Origin: CAYFQH01 sp964345215
GTDB lineage: Bacteria; Bacillota; Clostridia; Christensenellales; Aristaeellaceae
Direction: 5' to 3'
DNA: 64,000 bases
Assembly (NCBI GenBank): GCA_964345215.1
Contig: CAYFQH010000001.1
Location: forward strand, 27,990 to 91,989
A model generated the notes under the pieces. It saw nothing but the letters and a program-made list of their open reading frames with translations. It had not been told where the DNA came from and ran no database searches. Below are positions 33,849 to 43,701 of this stretch, in pieces (positions within the stretch are counted from its first letter, which is position 1; each line of letters starts with the position of its first letter). A program made the translations under genes and the position numbers.

Positions 33849-35180
33849 ATGCTTTTTTCTAAAATTGACTTGCGTCGGCTCATCCTTCCTTTAATTATTG
33901 AACAGTTTCTTTCTGTAGCCATGGGTTTTATTGATACAGCCATGGTTTCCGGTGCAGGGGCCGCCGCTGTGTCGGGTGTTTCCCTGTCGGATAATTTAAA
34001 CGTACTGCTCATTAATATTTTTGCTGCCCTGGCTACAGGCGGGGCGGTGGTGGTGGCCCAGTATCTTGGCCGCAGAGATGCTGAAAATGCTGGCATTGCG
34101 GCAAAACAGCTTCTTTACGCCTCTATTTTTATTTCCTTGGCTATCTTTACTATTGTTTTCCCCATTCGCCAATGGCTTTTAACAAAAATATTCGGCGGGG
34201 CTGAAGCCCTTGTGATGGAGCATGCCCTAACTTATTTAAGCATTACCATGTTTAGTTTCCCCTTCTTAGCTTTGTACAACAGCAGTGCCGCAATTATGCG
34301 TACTACAGGCAACTCCAAAACACCAACCTTTACGGCTTTGTTAATGAATATTGTAAATATTATTGGCAACGCTATTTTTATTTATGTGCTTAAAATGAAT
34401 GTAGCCGGTGCTGCCATTTCTACAGTGCTTTGCCGGGCTGCCGGCGCCATTGCCATGCTTTGGTATTTGCAAAAGCCTAATCCTGTTTTAATTATCAAAA
34501 ACTTGTTCAGACCTATTTGGCGCCCGGATATGATTAAGCGTATTTTACGCATCGGCATTCCAAACGGGGTAGAAAACAGTCTGTTTCAACTTGGAAAAAT
34601 TATTATTTTACAGCTGGTGGCCTCCCTTAGCACCGTTGTTATTGCTGCCAACTCCGTAGCCAATATTTTATCAAGCATTATAACCATCCCCGGTTCCGCC
34701 ATTGGCCTTTCCTTAATTACCGTTGTTGGCCGCTGTATTGGAGCAGGAGAAAAAGAGCAGGCCAAAAAATATACGTCTCTGCTCATGAAATTAACCTATT
34801 TATCTCTAATTATTACCTCCGCACTGGTTGTTGCCGCCTTACCTTGGATATTATCTTCGGTTTTCAGCCTTACAGGCGAAGGTTACACCATTACCAGAGA
34901 TATGCTTTTGATTTATGCCGGGGTATCCATATTTATATGGCCCCTCTCCTTCACTTTACCCAATGCCCTGCGGGCTGCGGGAGATGCAAAGTTCACCATG
35001 GTTATATCCCTTTTATCCATGGCCCTTTTCAGGGTTTTATTAAGCTATGTGTTTGTGAACGCCTTTGGCTGGGGGATTTTTGGCGTATGGTACGCCATGT
35101 TTGCCGATTGGGTAATTCGCTCCATCGCCTTTACCCTCCGCTTTAAGGGAGGCAAATGGCTCGACAAAAAAGTAATATAG
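33849..35180 (+). CDS. MATE family efflux transporter
   Basis: This 443-residue protein has about twelve membrane helices arranged as two similar halves. Typical MATE blocks are PLIIEQFLSVAMGFIDTAMV near the start, GGAVVVAQYLGRRD, and IGLSLITVVGRCIGAGE at the start of the second half. It would export cationic compounds by Na+ or H+ antiport; the substrate is unknown. The start is ATG 33849 with AAGGGG upstream. It is divergent from the VanX-like gene. Confidence 0.92.
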   Translation: MLFSKIDLRRLILPLIIEQFLSVAMGFIDTAMVSGAGAAAVSGVSLSDNLNVLLINIFAALATGGAVVVAQYLGRRDAENAGIAAKQLLYASIFISLAIFTIVFPIRQWLLTKIFGGAEALVMEHALTYLSITMFSFPFLALYNSSAAIMRTTGNSKTPTFTALLMNIVNIIGNAIFIYVLKMNVAGAAISTVLCRAAGAIAMLWYLQKPNPVLIIKNLFRPIWRPDMIKRILRIGIPNGVENSLFQLGKIIILQLVASLSTVVIAANSVANILSSIITIPGSAIGLSLITVVGRCIGAGEKEQAKKYTSLLMKLTYLSLIITSALVVAALPWILSSVFSLTGEGYTITRDMLLIYAGVSIFIWPLSFTLPNALRAAGDAKFTMVISLLSMALFRVLLSYVFVNAFGWGIFGVWYAMFADWVIRSIAFTLRFKGGKWLDKKVI

Positions 35181-35274
35181 CAACAAAACCTGTTTCATCC
35201 TTATTTGATGAGGGTACTTTATTGATGCAATGATAAATGCAATTACATCAAAAGAGAAAAGGATTTTGATACTT

Positions 35275-35883
35275 ATGAATACAGAATTTTGGGAAGCCAT
35301 TAAAAACCGCCGTAGCCATTATGCCCTTTCAAAAGAAAAAGTGCTTTCAGTTCAAGATATACAAAAAATTGCGGAAGAAACTTTGCTGCATACTCCGTCG
35401 GCTTTCAACTCCCAATCCACCCGCATGGTTTTGCTTTTCGGGAAAGACCACCAAACCTTATGGGACGATATTGTATTGGGTGCTTTACGCAAAGAAACAG
35501 ACGATGAAGCTTTTGCCCGCTCAAAGCAAAAAGTGGAAGGAGCTTTTTCATCAGGCTATGGCACTGCCCTTTTCTTTGAAGACCAAGGGGTAATCGATGC
35601 CTTGGTTAAACAGTTCCCCCTGTACGCAAACAGCTTTTCCAACTATTCCCAGCACACAAGCGGCATGCACCAGCTAGTATTTTGGACAGCCATTGAAGAA
35701 AAAGGCCTGGGAGCTTCCCTTCAACACTACAACCCTTTAATTGACCAGGCGGTAATGGATACATGGAACATTCCTGCCAACTGGAAGCTGGTTTCCCAAA
35801 TGCCCTTTGGAAAACCCCTTGATGAGCCTGGAGAAAAAACCTTCCTGCCCCTTAAGGAGCGTTTAATTGTAGTAAATCAGTAA
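35275..35883 (+). CDS. Nitroreductase family protein
   Basis: This 202-residue FMN-dependent oxidoreductase-like protein has the start NTEFWEAIKNRRSHYAL (the RRS motif contacts FMN phosphate), HTPSAFNSQSTRMVLLFG, HQLVFWTAIEEKGLGASLQHY and MPFGKPLDEPGEK. The family includes oxygen-insensitive nitro- and flavin reductases; the substrate is unknown. The start is ATG 35275 after AAGGA. It lies between the MATE and ferritin genes, and a shared stress function is only a guess. Confidence 0.9.
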   Translation: MNTEFWEAIKNRRSHYALSKEKVLSVQDIQKIAEETLLHTPSAFNSQSTRMVLLFGKDHQTLWDDIVLGALRKETDDEAFARSKQKVEGAFSSGYGTALFFEDQGVIDALVKQFPLYANSFSNYSQHTSGMHQLVFWTAIEEKGLGASLQHYNPLIDQAVMDTWNIPANWKLVSQMPFGKPLDEPGEKTFLPLKERLIVVNQ

Positions 35884-35912
35884 AATATTTTGAACAAAGA
35901 AAGGTGTTTTTT

Positions 35913-36422
35913 ATGATAAAACCTGAAGTTGCAAAAATGCTAAACGAGCAAATTAATAAAGAACTGTTTTCCGCCTACTTTTATTTGGCCGTTACCAACT
36001 ATTATACCGACCAAAACCTTGATGGCTTTGCCAATTGGTTTATGATTCAAACCCAGGAAGAGCGGGATCACGCCATGCTGATTCGCGAATTTTTATTAAA
36101 TGAAGGGGAAAAGGTTCACTTTACCGAAATTGGTGCCCCTAAAGAAGACTTTAAGGCACTGCGCGATCCCTTACCCGCTGTTTTAGCCCACGAAAAATAT
36201 ATTACCCAAAGCATTCTAGATATCTATGAAGTAGCCCACGATTTAAAAGACTTTAGATCCATGCAGTTTTTAGACTGGTTTGTGCAAGAGCAGTCTGAAG
36301 AAGAGAAGAATGCTTCAGACCTGTTGGCCCGTTTTGACCTATTTGCCGCTAACAACCTCTACGCCTTAGACGGAGAAATGGCTGCCAGGGTGTATGCTCC
36401 CCCCACTTTAACCTTAGACTGA
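35913..36422 (+). CDS. ftn: Ferritin (bacterial non-haem type)
   Basis: This 169-residue four-helix ferritin has the ferroxidase residues in NKELFSAYFYLA (Glu and Tyr), QEERDHAM (Glu and His) and the later helix FVQEQSEEEKNA. It would oxidise and store iron as 24-mers. The start is ATG 35913 after AAAGG; the GTG at 35904 overlaps that site. A strong terminator follows at 36452-36479. Confidence 0.94.
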   Translation: MIKPEVAKMLNEQINKELFSAYFYLAVTNYYTDQNLDGFANWFMIQTQEERDHAMLIREFLLNEGEKVHFTEIGAPKEDFKALRDPLPAVLAHEKYITQSILDIYEVAHDLKDFRSMQFLDWFVQEQSEEEKNASDLLARFDLFAANNLYALDGEMAARVYAPPTLTLD

Positions 36423-36451
36423 TTTATAAAAGTATTTATAAAAGTAGATTG

Positions 36452-36479
36452 AAAAAAGCAGGCTTTTGCCTGCTTTTTT
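36452..36479. terminator. Terminator after the ferritin gene
   Basis: AAAAAAGCAGGC and GCCTGCTTTTTT form a perfect 12-bp stem with a TTTT loop. It can also act on the minus strand for the convergent permease gene. Confidence 0.92.
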
Positions 36480-36523
36480 GTGTATCAACAATTTGGGATT
36501 GTTTTTTTCAGTTACTGCCAGCC

Positions 36524-37756
36524 TTAGTTGTCTCTATTTTTAATCTGCTTTCGTTTTTCGTAATAAGCATACATTAAAAACAGCGAGAATCCTCCGGTGC
36601 CCCAGCTGATTAAAAAGCCAAAAAAGCGGATGAATAATAGCTGGGGGCTTCGTATTTCAATTAACTTGGCCTGTCCTTGCCACACATTCCAAAAGGATTT
36701 TTTAATTTTACTCCAGGCAACCAGTTTCTCCGGTATCCATTCAGGAAAAGTATATACGGGCAAAAGAATATACTGTACCAGTTTAGCCAGGGCCAGGGCT
36801 ACTAAAATATAGCCTAAAAACAGGATAGCAATACCGATTATCAGCCTTGGCAAAAGGCGCAGGGCGTAATGGATTTTTAACCGCCTTTTATAATCATCTA
36901 TAAAGGCCAGCACTCTTTTGTTCCACCATTTTATAAAAGCTAGCATGATAATGAGCCCCAAGGCAAAAAGCATCACCCGCAAAGGCATTTTTACGCCCAT
37001 TACCTCTTTTTGCAAATTGGTAAAGGTACCCCTTAGTTGCATTTGTGTTTGGATAACATCTAAAAAGGTAGAACCGGCACCGGAACCTTGAATAGGCCGG
37101 GCACTAATCATCAAGGCATCCAGAGGAATGCTTTTTGTAATAAAAGAATTCAAGGGCACGTATGCTCCGTAGTCCTTTTCATCCCCTACTTTTTTTTGGT
37201 GCCGCACCACCCCAATTACTCGGTAGGGTTCTCCTTGAATCATCATGGTTTTACCCACAGGATTTGATTCAGAAAAAACCCCCAGGGCCAGCTGCTCATC
37301 AATCAAAGCCACTGGGTCGCCTCTTTTAAACTCCTCGGGGTATATAAGCCGCCCTTCCCTTGCAATTAACGGGTATATTTGAAGGGAGTGTTCACCGATT
37401 GCCGTAAGTCTGCCATTACCGCCGCCCTTATCGCTGCTAAAGTTGGCAGAGGAGATAATGCCCTCAACCGAATAGGTTTCAATGGCTGTTTGCCAGTCTG
37501 TATCCGCTGCTTCTTTCAGGCGCTTTTGCAAATCTTCAATGGCCAGGTTCGGCTTTTCCTCTTCAGCCGGGCCTTCATCGCCCAAACCAATGTCTTCCTC
37601 CTTAGGTATTTCAGCAGCCTGGCTTATCACAGGGGCCGGGGCAACAAATAAGTACTGTAAAAGGTCCGGAACCGACTGGAGCTTTACAACAGAAAAAATC
37701 AGGATGCCTAAACAAACCACCAACCCCAAAAGACCGCGGGTTTTGTTTTTCTTCAC
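36524..37756 (-). CDS. MacB-like (FtsX-type) permease protein without ATPase domain
   Basis: This 410-residue protein has one N-terminal membrane helix (about residues 7-24), an extracytoplasmic region of about 220 residues resembling the MacB periplasmic core (EQLALGVFSESNPVGKTMMI, GEPYRVIGVVRHQ), and three C-terminal helices. In MacB systems this architecture transmits mechanical force from an ATPase. No ATPase domain or gene is present nearby. The start is GTG 37756, 8 bases after GGAGG; a GTG five codons earlier overlaps the Shine-Dalgarno. It follows the HlyD-like gene by 19 bases, as expected for adaptor and permease. Confidence 0.75.
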   Translation of the reverse strand: MKKNKTRGLLGLVVCLGILIFSVVKLQSVPDLLQYLFVAPAPVISQAAEIPKEEDIGLGDEGPAEEEKPNLAIEDLQKRLKEAADTDWQTAIETYSVEGIISSANFSSDKGGGNGRLTAIGEHSLQIYPLIAREGRLIYPEEFKRGDPVALIDEQLALGVFSESNPVGKTMMIQGEPYRVIGVVRHQKKVGDEKDYGAYVPLNSFITKSIPLDALMISARPIQGSGAGSTFLDVIQTQMQLRGTFTNLQKEVMGVKMPLRVMLFALGLIIMLAFIKWWNKRVLAFIDDYKRRLKIHYALRLLPRLIIGIAILFLGYILVALALAKLVQYILLPVYTFPEWIPEKLVAWSKIKKSFWNVWQGQAKLIEIRSPQLLFIRFFGFLISWGTGGFSLFLMYAYYEKRKQIKNRDN

Positions 37757-37775
37757 AGGTCTTCCCTCCACATTT

Positions 37776-39161
37776 CTATTGCTGATTATACTCCATTACT
37801 GTTGAGCCGGCGGTAATGCTCCTGTCCTCCCGGTCTGCTATGCTCTCCCAAATATCATCCCGAATGGACACCCTTGTATCAGAGCGCTCTACAACCGTAA
37901 CGTTCCGCTTATCAACCTTTAAAACATTATTGCCCTGCAAAATGTTCCCTGGTGCCGGACTTACTACAAAAACATAATCTCCTTCTCCGTCGTTTCTAAC
38001 GGCACTGGCCGGGAGCAGGGTGGTCCTTTCCTTGGCCCGGTAGGTGACCGTGCCTGTAACCCCTTCTCTCTGGAGTTTTGACAAAGGTCCTAAGGTTTTA
38101 ATCATCTCTTCTGTAAGTTCAATAAAGGCATAGCGCTTGCCTTCGCGAATGTTAGTTTCAACCTTTGTAACAACCGAGGAGATATTCTCGCTTTGCCCCC
38201 AGTCATTACTAACAGAAAAAGCAACCTTTGCCCCTTCCACAATCTTTTTCGTATCCTTTTCTTCAACTACGGCCCGCATTAAGGGCTGTACACCGCTTTC
38301 GTTCATGGTAAAGGCCGGGCTAACCCCAGTATAATTATCCCCCGCGTTTACATTCAACTTAATCACATAGCCAGTATAAGGAGCCCGTACTTCCTTAATG
38401 GCCAGATTTTGAGCAACAAGCTCTTCCTGGTCGGCCATGAGTTTATCCATTTCTTTTATTAAGGTGTTGCGCTTATCAATATAGGTAAATACCTCGTCTT
38501 CTATTTTCATTTCTTTGTTGTTGTATGAGTCCATAAAGGCCTGGTAGGCCTCGTCATATATGGCCTTGGCCGCAACTGCCCGGTCTATTTTTTCTTTCAA
38601 TTCGCTGCTTCCCTCGCCCATGGTTACGGCCATTTTCCAGTCGGCCATACTTTGGGGCAGGGTTATTTTTTCTTCCAGGGCCTTTGATTTGGCTTCCAGA
38701 ACCGCCTGGGCCTGAAGTTCTTGTTTTTCTACCACGGCCAGTTGGAGTTCATTTTGCTGACTGGCTTTTGAAGCCTTTCGGTTTGCTGTTTCAAGGTCTA
38801 GCAGTTCCTTTGCCTTCAGGTTATAATCTTCTTTCAGCTTTTTTAAATTGTCATCATAAGTTGGCATGTGGGCTGTAAAAATCATATCTCCCTCTTTTAC
38901 CTCGTAGCCTGGGGTGACATATAGCTTATCGACAATAATGCCCCCTTCTCCCCGGGCCTGTTCAATAATAAATTCCACTTCTTTTTCAAACTCAACAATG
39001 CCCGGCAGTTCAATTTTATCTTCAAAGCGGCCGCTAGTGCCCCTGATTAACTGTACCTTTGGTGTGGTAATAGATTTTACCGTATCAGAAAAAAAGATAC
39101 ACAGGGCAACAACAACAACCAGCCCAATCATTCCTTTAATGGCAACGCTTTTAAGTTTCAT
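37776..39161 (-). CDS. HlyD/MacA-like membrane-fusion adaptor protein
   Basis: This 461-residue protein has an N-terminal membrane anchor (about residues 8-25), a lipoyl/barrel-sandwich half around ELPGIVEFEKEVEFI, a long coiled coil (about residues 100-245, KLKEDYNLKAKELLDLE and others), and a second half (IKEVRAPYTGYVIKLNVNAGD). A beta-barrel and membrane-proximal domain follow (TTLLPASAVRNDGEGDYVFVV). It should link to the MacB-like permease downstream. It is 14 bases downstream of the MalG-like gene in the same direction, so it is probably in one transcript with sugar-type permeases. Confidence 0.85.
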   Translation of the reverse strand: MKLKSVAIKGMIGLVVVVALCIFFSDTVKSITTPKVQLIRGTSGRFEDKIELPGIVEFEKEVEFIIEQARGEGGIIVDKLYVTPGYEVKEGDMIFTAHMPTYDDNLKKLKEDYNLKAKELLDLETANRKASKASQQNELQLAVVEKQELQAQAVLEAKSKALEEKITLPQSMADWKMAVTMGEGSSELKEKIDRAVAAKAIYDEAYQAFMDSYNNKEMKIEDEVFTYIDKRNTLIKEMDKLMADQEELVAQNLAIKEVRAPYTGYVIKLNVNAGDNYTGVSPAFTMNESGVQPLMRAVVEEKDTKKIVEGAKVAFSVSNDWGQSENISSVVTKVETNIREGKRYAFIELTEEMIKTLGPLSKLQREGVTGTVTYRAKERTTLLPASAVRNDGEGDYVFVVSPAPGNILQGNNVLKVDKRNVTVVERSDTRVSIRDDIWESIADREDRSITAGSTVMEYNQQ

Positions 39162-39180
39162 CTGTTCTTCTCTCCTTGCC

Positions 39181-40092
39181 TTATTTTAATTCGCTTAGCT
39201 GTACGCCCATGAGAATATCTTCTTGAAAGTAAAAGTAAACAAACAGGGCAGGCAGCATGTACAAGGCCGCCCCGGCAAAGGCCACATCCACCGCTGTGTC
39301 GTTAATTTGGTTAAAAATAACCGAAAGGGGGCTGGCTTGCTGGTTGTTTGCTAAATAAACCAAGGGCTGCTCCACCATGTTCCAGCAATCGGCAAAAGAC
39401 AGGGCCACCGCCGCACCTAAAATGGGCCTGCACACGGGTATAATAACATGAATAAAGCAGCGGAAGGTCCCGGCACCGTCAATCATTCCAGCTTCCAGCA
39501 ATTCATTTGGAAGGCCAATCATAAATTGCCTGAGTAAAAAGATGTAAAAAGGCGAAAACCACATGGGTAAAATCACCGCCCAAGGGCTGTCCATCAAGTT
39601 AAGCTTGCGCAGGGTAATGGCGCTGGGTACCATGGTTACCTGAAAGGGCAGCAACATGAGCATTAAAATTAAAAAAAACAGCCCGTCTCTAAATTTAAAA
39701 GTAAACCGGCTCAATCCGTAGGCCATTAAGGGAATAATCATGGCCTGACCCAGCAAAATTAAGCCTGCATATTTGGCCGAGTTAATAAAATACTGTAAAT
39801 ACTGGGGCTGATCGATGAGGATTTTATAGTACTGGTTTAAGGAAAAAGGGTTGGGCGAATACAATATTTTAAGCCAAAAATCCGGCGCCCCGGAGCCCAG
39901 CAGTTTGCTGTAGCCGCTGATTTCTTCCGGAGAAAAGAAGGAATATAAAAAAGTAAAGAAAATAGGTACCATAAAAAGCAGAGCAGTTGTAAAAAGAAAA
40001 ACCATGGCAATCAGCTGCCCCAGGATAAAATGCCTGCTGCGCTGCCTTCGTTTTTTTACTTTTTTTACCTTTATGGTGTTTTTAGCGGTCAC
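39181..40092 (-). CDS. Carbohydrate-type ABC permease (MalG-like)
   Basis: This 303-residue permease has six predicted helices and the EAA loop ELLEAGMIDGAGTFRCFIHVIIP typical of binding-protein-dependent sugar importers of the CUT1 group. The N-terminus is very basic (KVKKVKKRRQRSRH). It pairs with the MalF-like gene 18 bases upstream. The matching ATPase is not in the window, so a shared MsiK-type ATPase elsewhere is likely. The substrate is unknown. Confidence 0.9.
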   Translation of the reverse strand: MTAKNTIKVKKVKKRRQRSRHFILGQLIAMVFLFTTALLFMVPIFFTFLYSFFSPEEISGYSKLLGSGAPDFWLKILYSPNPFSLNQYYKILIDQPQYLQYFINSAKYAGLILLGQAMIIPLMAYGLSRFTFKFRDGLFFLILMLMLLPFQVTMVPSAITLRKLNLMDSPWAVILPMWFSPFYIFLLRQFMIGLPNELLEAGMIDGAGTFRCFIHVIIPVCRPILGAAVALSFADCWNMVEQPLVYLANNQQASPLSVIFNQINDTAVDVAFAGAALYMLPALFVYFYFQEDILMGVQLSELK

Positions 40093-40110
40093 GTATTCCC
40101 TCCTCCCTTT

Positions 40111-40965
40111 CTACACTTGTTCTGGTGAACGAACCGACCTTGAAGAGAATAAAATAGCAAAAATTACAAAAACCATTGCAGCAAAGATGTAGGCTGCTGT
40201 TGTAACGTTTTGATATTCCAGCTTATTAAACAGGTTGTTCATATAATGCTGCAAAGTATATATATCCGGCGAAGGATAGGAACCGGATATATAGAAAACC
40301 TCTTTAAAAATTTTAAAGGTGTTAATCCAAGCCAATACAAAAACCAAAAAGGCTGTAGGCATTATAAGGGGAAGGGTAATTTTAAACTCCCTTTGGAAGG
40401 CATTGGCCCCTTCCAGGGCCGCGTATTCATACAGGGCTTCAGGCACCGCCTGTAAGGCGGCAGCAAAAATAACAATGGAAAAACCCAGGTTTTTCCAAAT
40501 ATAAAGCAAAACAACAGGCAGGCGCATGGCCATTCCATCCAGCCAGTTTATTTTGCTGTAACCTAGAGCCGCCACCACCCGGTTGATAACACCGCTATAG
40601 TCAAATATAATACGCCAAATAAGTATAATGGCCGCTGAGGGCATGAGATAGGGCAAAAGCAGAACGTTTCTAAAAAAAGTGCTTTTTTTACCCAAAACCC
40701 GAAGCATGGCTGCAATAACAAAGGAAAGGAGCCAAATAACCGGTGCACAAATAAGAGACAGCTCAAAGGTGTTTTTGAGCCCCTGTTTGAACATGGTGTT
40801 GTTCCAAACCTTTACATAGTTTTGAAAGCCCACAAAACGGTTATGCAAACTGCCATCGGTTACAGAGTAGTAAATGCCTCCAAAAAAAGGAATAACATAA
40901 AAAAGCATCAAGCCGATAAAGCCTGGAAGCAAAAACAAAATAACAATTTTTTTGCGTTTAAACAA
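40111..40965 (-). CDS. Carbohydrate-type ABC permease (MalF-like)
   Basis: This 284-residue permease has six predicted helices, the start FLLPGFIGLMLFYVIPFF typical of UgpA/MalF-like subunits, and the EAA loop EYAALEGANAFQREFKITLP. It would pair with the MalG-like protein. The start ATG follows AGGAGGAG. Upstream lies a 364-base gene-free stretch and then a decayed solute-binding protein gene. Confidence 0.9.
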   Translation of the reverse strand: MFKRKKIVILFLLPGFIGLMLFYVIPFFGGIYYSVTDGSLHNRFVGFQNYVKVWNNTMFKQGLKNTFELSLICAPVIWLLSFVIAAMLRVLGKKSTFFRNVLLLPYLMPSAAIILIWRIIFDYSGVINRVVAALGYSKINWLDGMAMRLPVVLLYIWKNLGFSIVIFAAALQAVPEALYEYAALEGANAFQREFKITLPLIMPTAFLVFVLAWINTFKIFKEVFYISGSYPSPDIYTLQHYMNNLFNKLEYQNVTTAAYIFAAMVFVIFAILFSSRSVRSPEQV

Positions 40966-41329
40966 AAGGTTACTCCTCCTTTTGTGAGTAAAATAACTAA
41001 TTGCCTTATTTATTCTACCAACTATCTAACGAATTAGCTATCCTTTTTGTTCCCGCTAAGCCAAAAAAACATGTTTTTTTGTTTTTCTCCCCTTCTTTTT
41101 CTCTTGCTTTTATAACAATTTAAAGAGAAGAATCAGGCTAAAAGATTTGTTGAACCAGGGTTTTTGCCTGCCTTTTCCATACAAATGCCCCGGCATAAAC
41201 CAGCCGGGGCCCAAAATAAGCGTTTATAAAACTTTTGGTTACAACTCTTTTACCAACCCTTGTTAACGGGAATTGAAGTTTTTTGCCAAAGGGATGCATC
41301 AGTACCAGCTTTCTAAGCTGTTTTCCAGG
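40966..41329. other. Gene-free stretch between the MalF-like gene and the solute-binding pseudogene
   Basis: There is no credible coding sequence here. A strong 8-bp stem, GCCCCGGC with GCCGGGGC, lies at 41187-41210 but has no T-run on either strand; it may mark the 3' end of the pseudogene transcript. The rest is A/T-rich with no clear promoter. Confidence 0.6.
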
Positions 41330-43563
41330 TTACTGCTCTTCCAAAATCATCATCTGGATTTTTTTATTGGCCTGGGATATAAACTGGTCAAGGGTAATGG
41401 CTCCCTCTGCATATTGCTCCAGCAGCACCCAAATATTGCTTGGGCTCCGGTCGGCACCATTCATATATAGTACCTTAGGCACATACAGCACCTCCGCCAT
41501 TTTTTGATGGTTCTGTATCCGCTGGGGGCTGATCCGCCACGGGTTTTCATTTTTTTCAATGGCTTTTTTCAAAATATCAATCCGCTCTTGAATAACTGCC
41601 TTTTCACTTTCCGGGGCCTTTTTAAACTGTTCCTCTAATAATACCAGGCTTTCTTCCTTAAAGTCATAACCATTCTGGGGGTCTTTCTCTTTTTCTACCG
41701 GCTCCATATCGGGAAAGAAGCTTAGATCCTGATAGGGGCTGTACCCTTCAATCATCACTTCCAAAAAGGCAATGGCTTCCTCCTTCATATCCGACAAGGG
41801 GTTTACAAAGGCCACCTCCCCTTGTTGTATGCCATAGGCAGGTTCCATACCTTCTTCCAGCACCAAGTACAAGGGCTGGGCGCTGTCATCTCCCATATCT
41901 CCAATAAAGGAGAAAAGAATGAAGTAATCATCATCTGCTTGCCCAACTTCGACATCCCTCATCTCTTCCTCGGTGATATTCATGTGGCTTGGCAGGTCCG
42001 CCTCTTTAATTTTAGCAATCAGGTTTCTGTATAAGGGGGTATCAAAGTTAATCAGCTCCCCCTTTTTTTGATAATGGTCAATGTAGGCAGTGGTAACCAA
42101 GCTAAGCAAAAAAGATTCTGTAAAATAATCTTGGTGAAAACGGTAGTTGGTATTTTCTTCCTTTAACTCATGCTGCCAGCGCTTGGCGAATTCAATTAAA
42201 TCAAAATACGTTTTAAGCACTTCTTCCGGGCTTAAGCCCATTCGCTCCCAGGTATCAGGGTTATAGTAGGCCGGTGGAAGAGACGTAATGTCCCAAGGCA
42301 CCATATACGTTTGCCCCTTGTAGGTAAAAGCCTGCTGAAGGTAGGGATACATTCTTTCGGTATTTTTTTAAATCAACTGGCTGGAGGATAAGGGAAGGGC
42401 ATATTCTTTTTCCATAATCTTCCAAAAAGGCATATTCAAAAGGTCTATCATGATCACATCGGCTTTAAGGGCACCGGTAAGCATGGCTTGAACCAACTCT
42501 TCCGCCATACTGTAGGGCGACTCGCCCTTGGGGTCACTTTTAACAACGGGAATATCCGGGTATTTTTCGTTATAGGCGCTAATAACCCGGGGTTGTATAT
42601 TGCCGTCAACCACCAGTTCTTTTGCAGGTTTATACTGCTCATCAGCATTTTTAATCTCAACCAAACCTGGAAAAGAGCTAAATAAAATATACATTTTATC
42701 CTCTGTAATCCAGCCCTGGTTTTCAAGGGCACCCCAGCTACTTGCTAAATAGTCTACATTCAGGGGTATAAAGTCGCTGCCCATCCGGTATAGTTTTTTC
42801 TCCTGAGTAAAGTAAAAAGCATCTTCCTTTTCGTTATAGGCAAGGCCTGCAGGTGCTATATCCTCCAGCACAGCCAGCTGGGTCAAAGCGTCTGTTTCAG
42901 GGTCAAAAGTAGCCAGGCTTATTTGGACCTTTGCTTCGCCCCCTGCCGACCCATTCGGCGCTACATAGGTAAGGGCCGCAATTTGCCCGTTTTTATAAGG
43001 TATGAGCCTGTTAATATTCTCGCTTTGATAGGCCGTTATTTCACTTGTGCTCAGGTTAATGGAATATAGGGTTTTTACAGCACCCCTGGCTTGGTATGCC
43101 ATTTGAATGATAAAAAGTTTATCATCATAAACCCCCTGGCTGCTCAGATTGACATCGTTTCCGTTTTCGTCTTCAAGGGGAAGGGGAAGGTTCATGGCTT
43201 CATCCTCATTCACCTGGCCGGTAGCCTTATCAACCTGGTAAGCCTTTTGAACCTCCGGATCAAAGAGGTATAGTTTTTCCTGCCAGGTAAAAAGAAAGGC
43301 CTTTTCTGTAAAGGGGTGATTAAAAGCCGCTAACAAAACCGGCTCTTCTTGCCCCAGGGTATAGGTATATAGTTGCTGATCTTCAAAGGTCATATAAAGG
43401 GTACTACCCTCTACCACCATAGACCTGACCCCTTCTTCTCCGCTTCTGAATGCATGCTGCTTTTTTTAAAGAGCACTGTATCCCCCGGGGCAGCCAGAGC
43501 ACCTGAAACAACTGTAGCAAACATACTAACCAGCAGCAAGACGGCATAAATTTTCCGTTTCAT
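41330..43563 (-). pseudogene. Secreted propeller-SBP protein, interrupted by a frameshift and a stop (copy 1)
   Basis: Aligned with the intact copies at 43702-45975 and 47103-49433, this gene runs from ATG 43563 (GGAGGG upstream) to the stop at 41330, about 745 codons. The signal peptide MKRKIYAVLLLVSMFATVV is followed by APGDTVLF, then the frame breaks at an A7 run (T7 at 43461-43467 on the plus strand); eight As would restore it. A second lesion is an in-frame TAA (42370-42368) at SSSQLI, after which homology resumes in frame at ERMYPYLQ with no length change. It also sits in an A7 run. Product, if made, would be a propeller-like region plus solute-binding domain. Confidence 0.85.
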
Positions 43564-43662
43564 CACGTTTCCCTCCTTGTTAAAAAAAGTTATAAAAATA
43601 AAATGGGCAGGTAAATCGTTTACTTACTTATACAACGATGGAAGAGGCCTTTATCTTCCCAA

Positions 43663-43699
43663 AATAAAAAAAGAAGCGGTGTAACGCTTCTTTTTTATT
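43663..43699 (-). terminator. Terminator of solute-binding protein copy 2
   Basis: Minus-strand GAAGCG and CGCTTC flank a six-base loop, extended by A/T runs, and are followed by TTTTTTTATT. Confidence 0.85.
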
Positions 43700-43701
43700 G
43701 C

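Noticed and set aside
41330..42352. A separate 340-residue gene, with a second 350-residue gene at 42368-43420
   Set aside because: They are in the same frame, separated by one stop and five codons, and together match one intact paralogue. They are halves of one interrupted gene.
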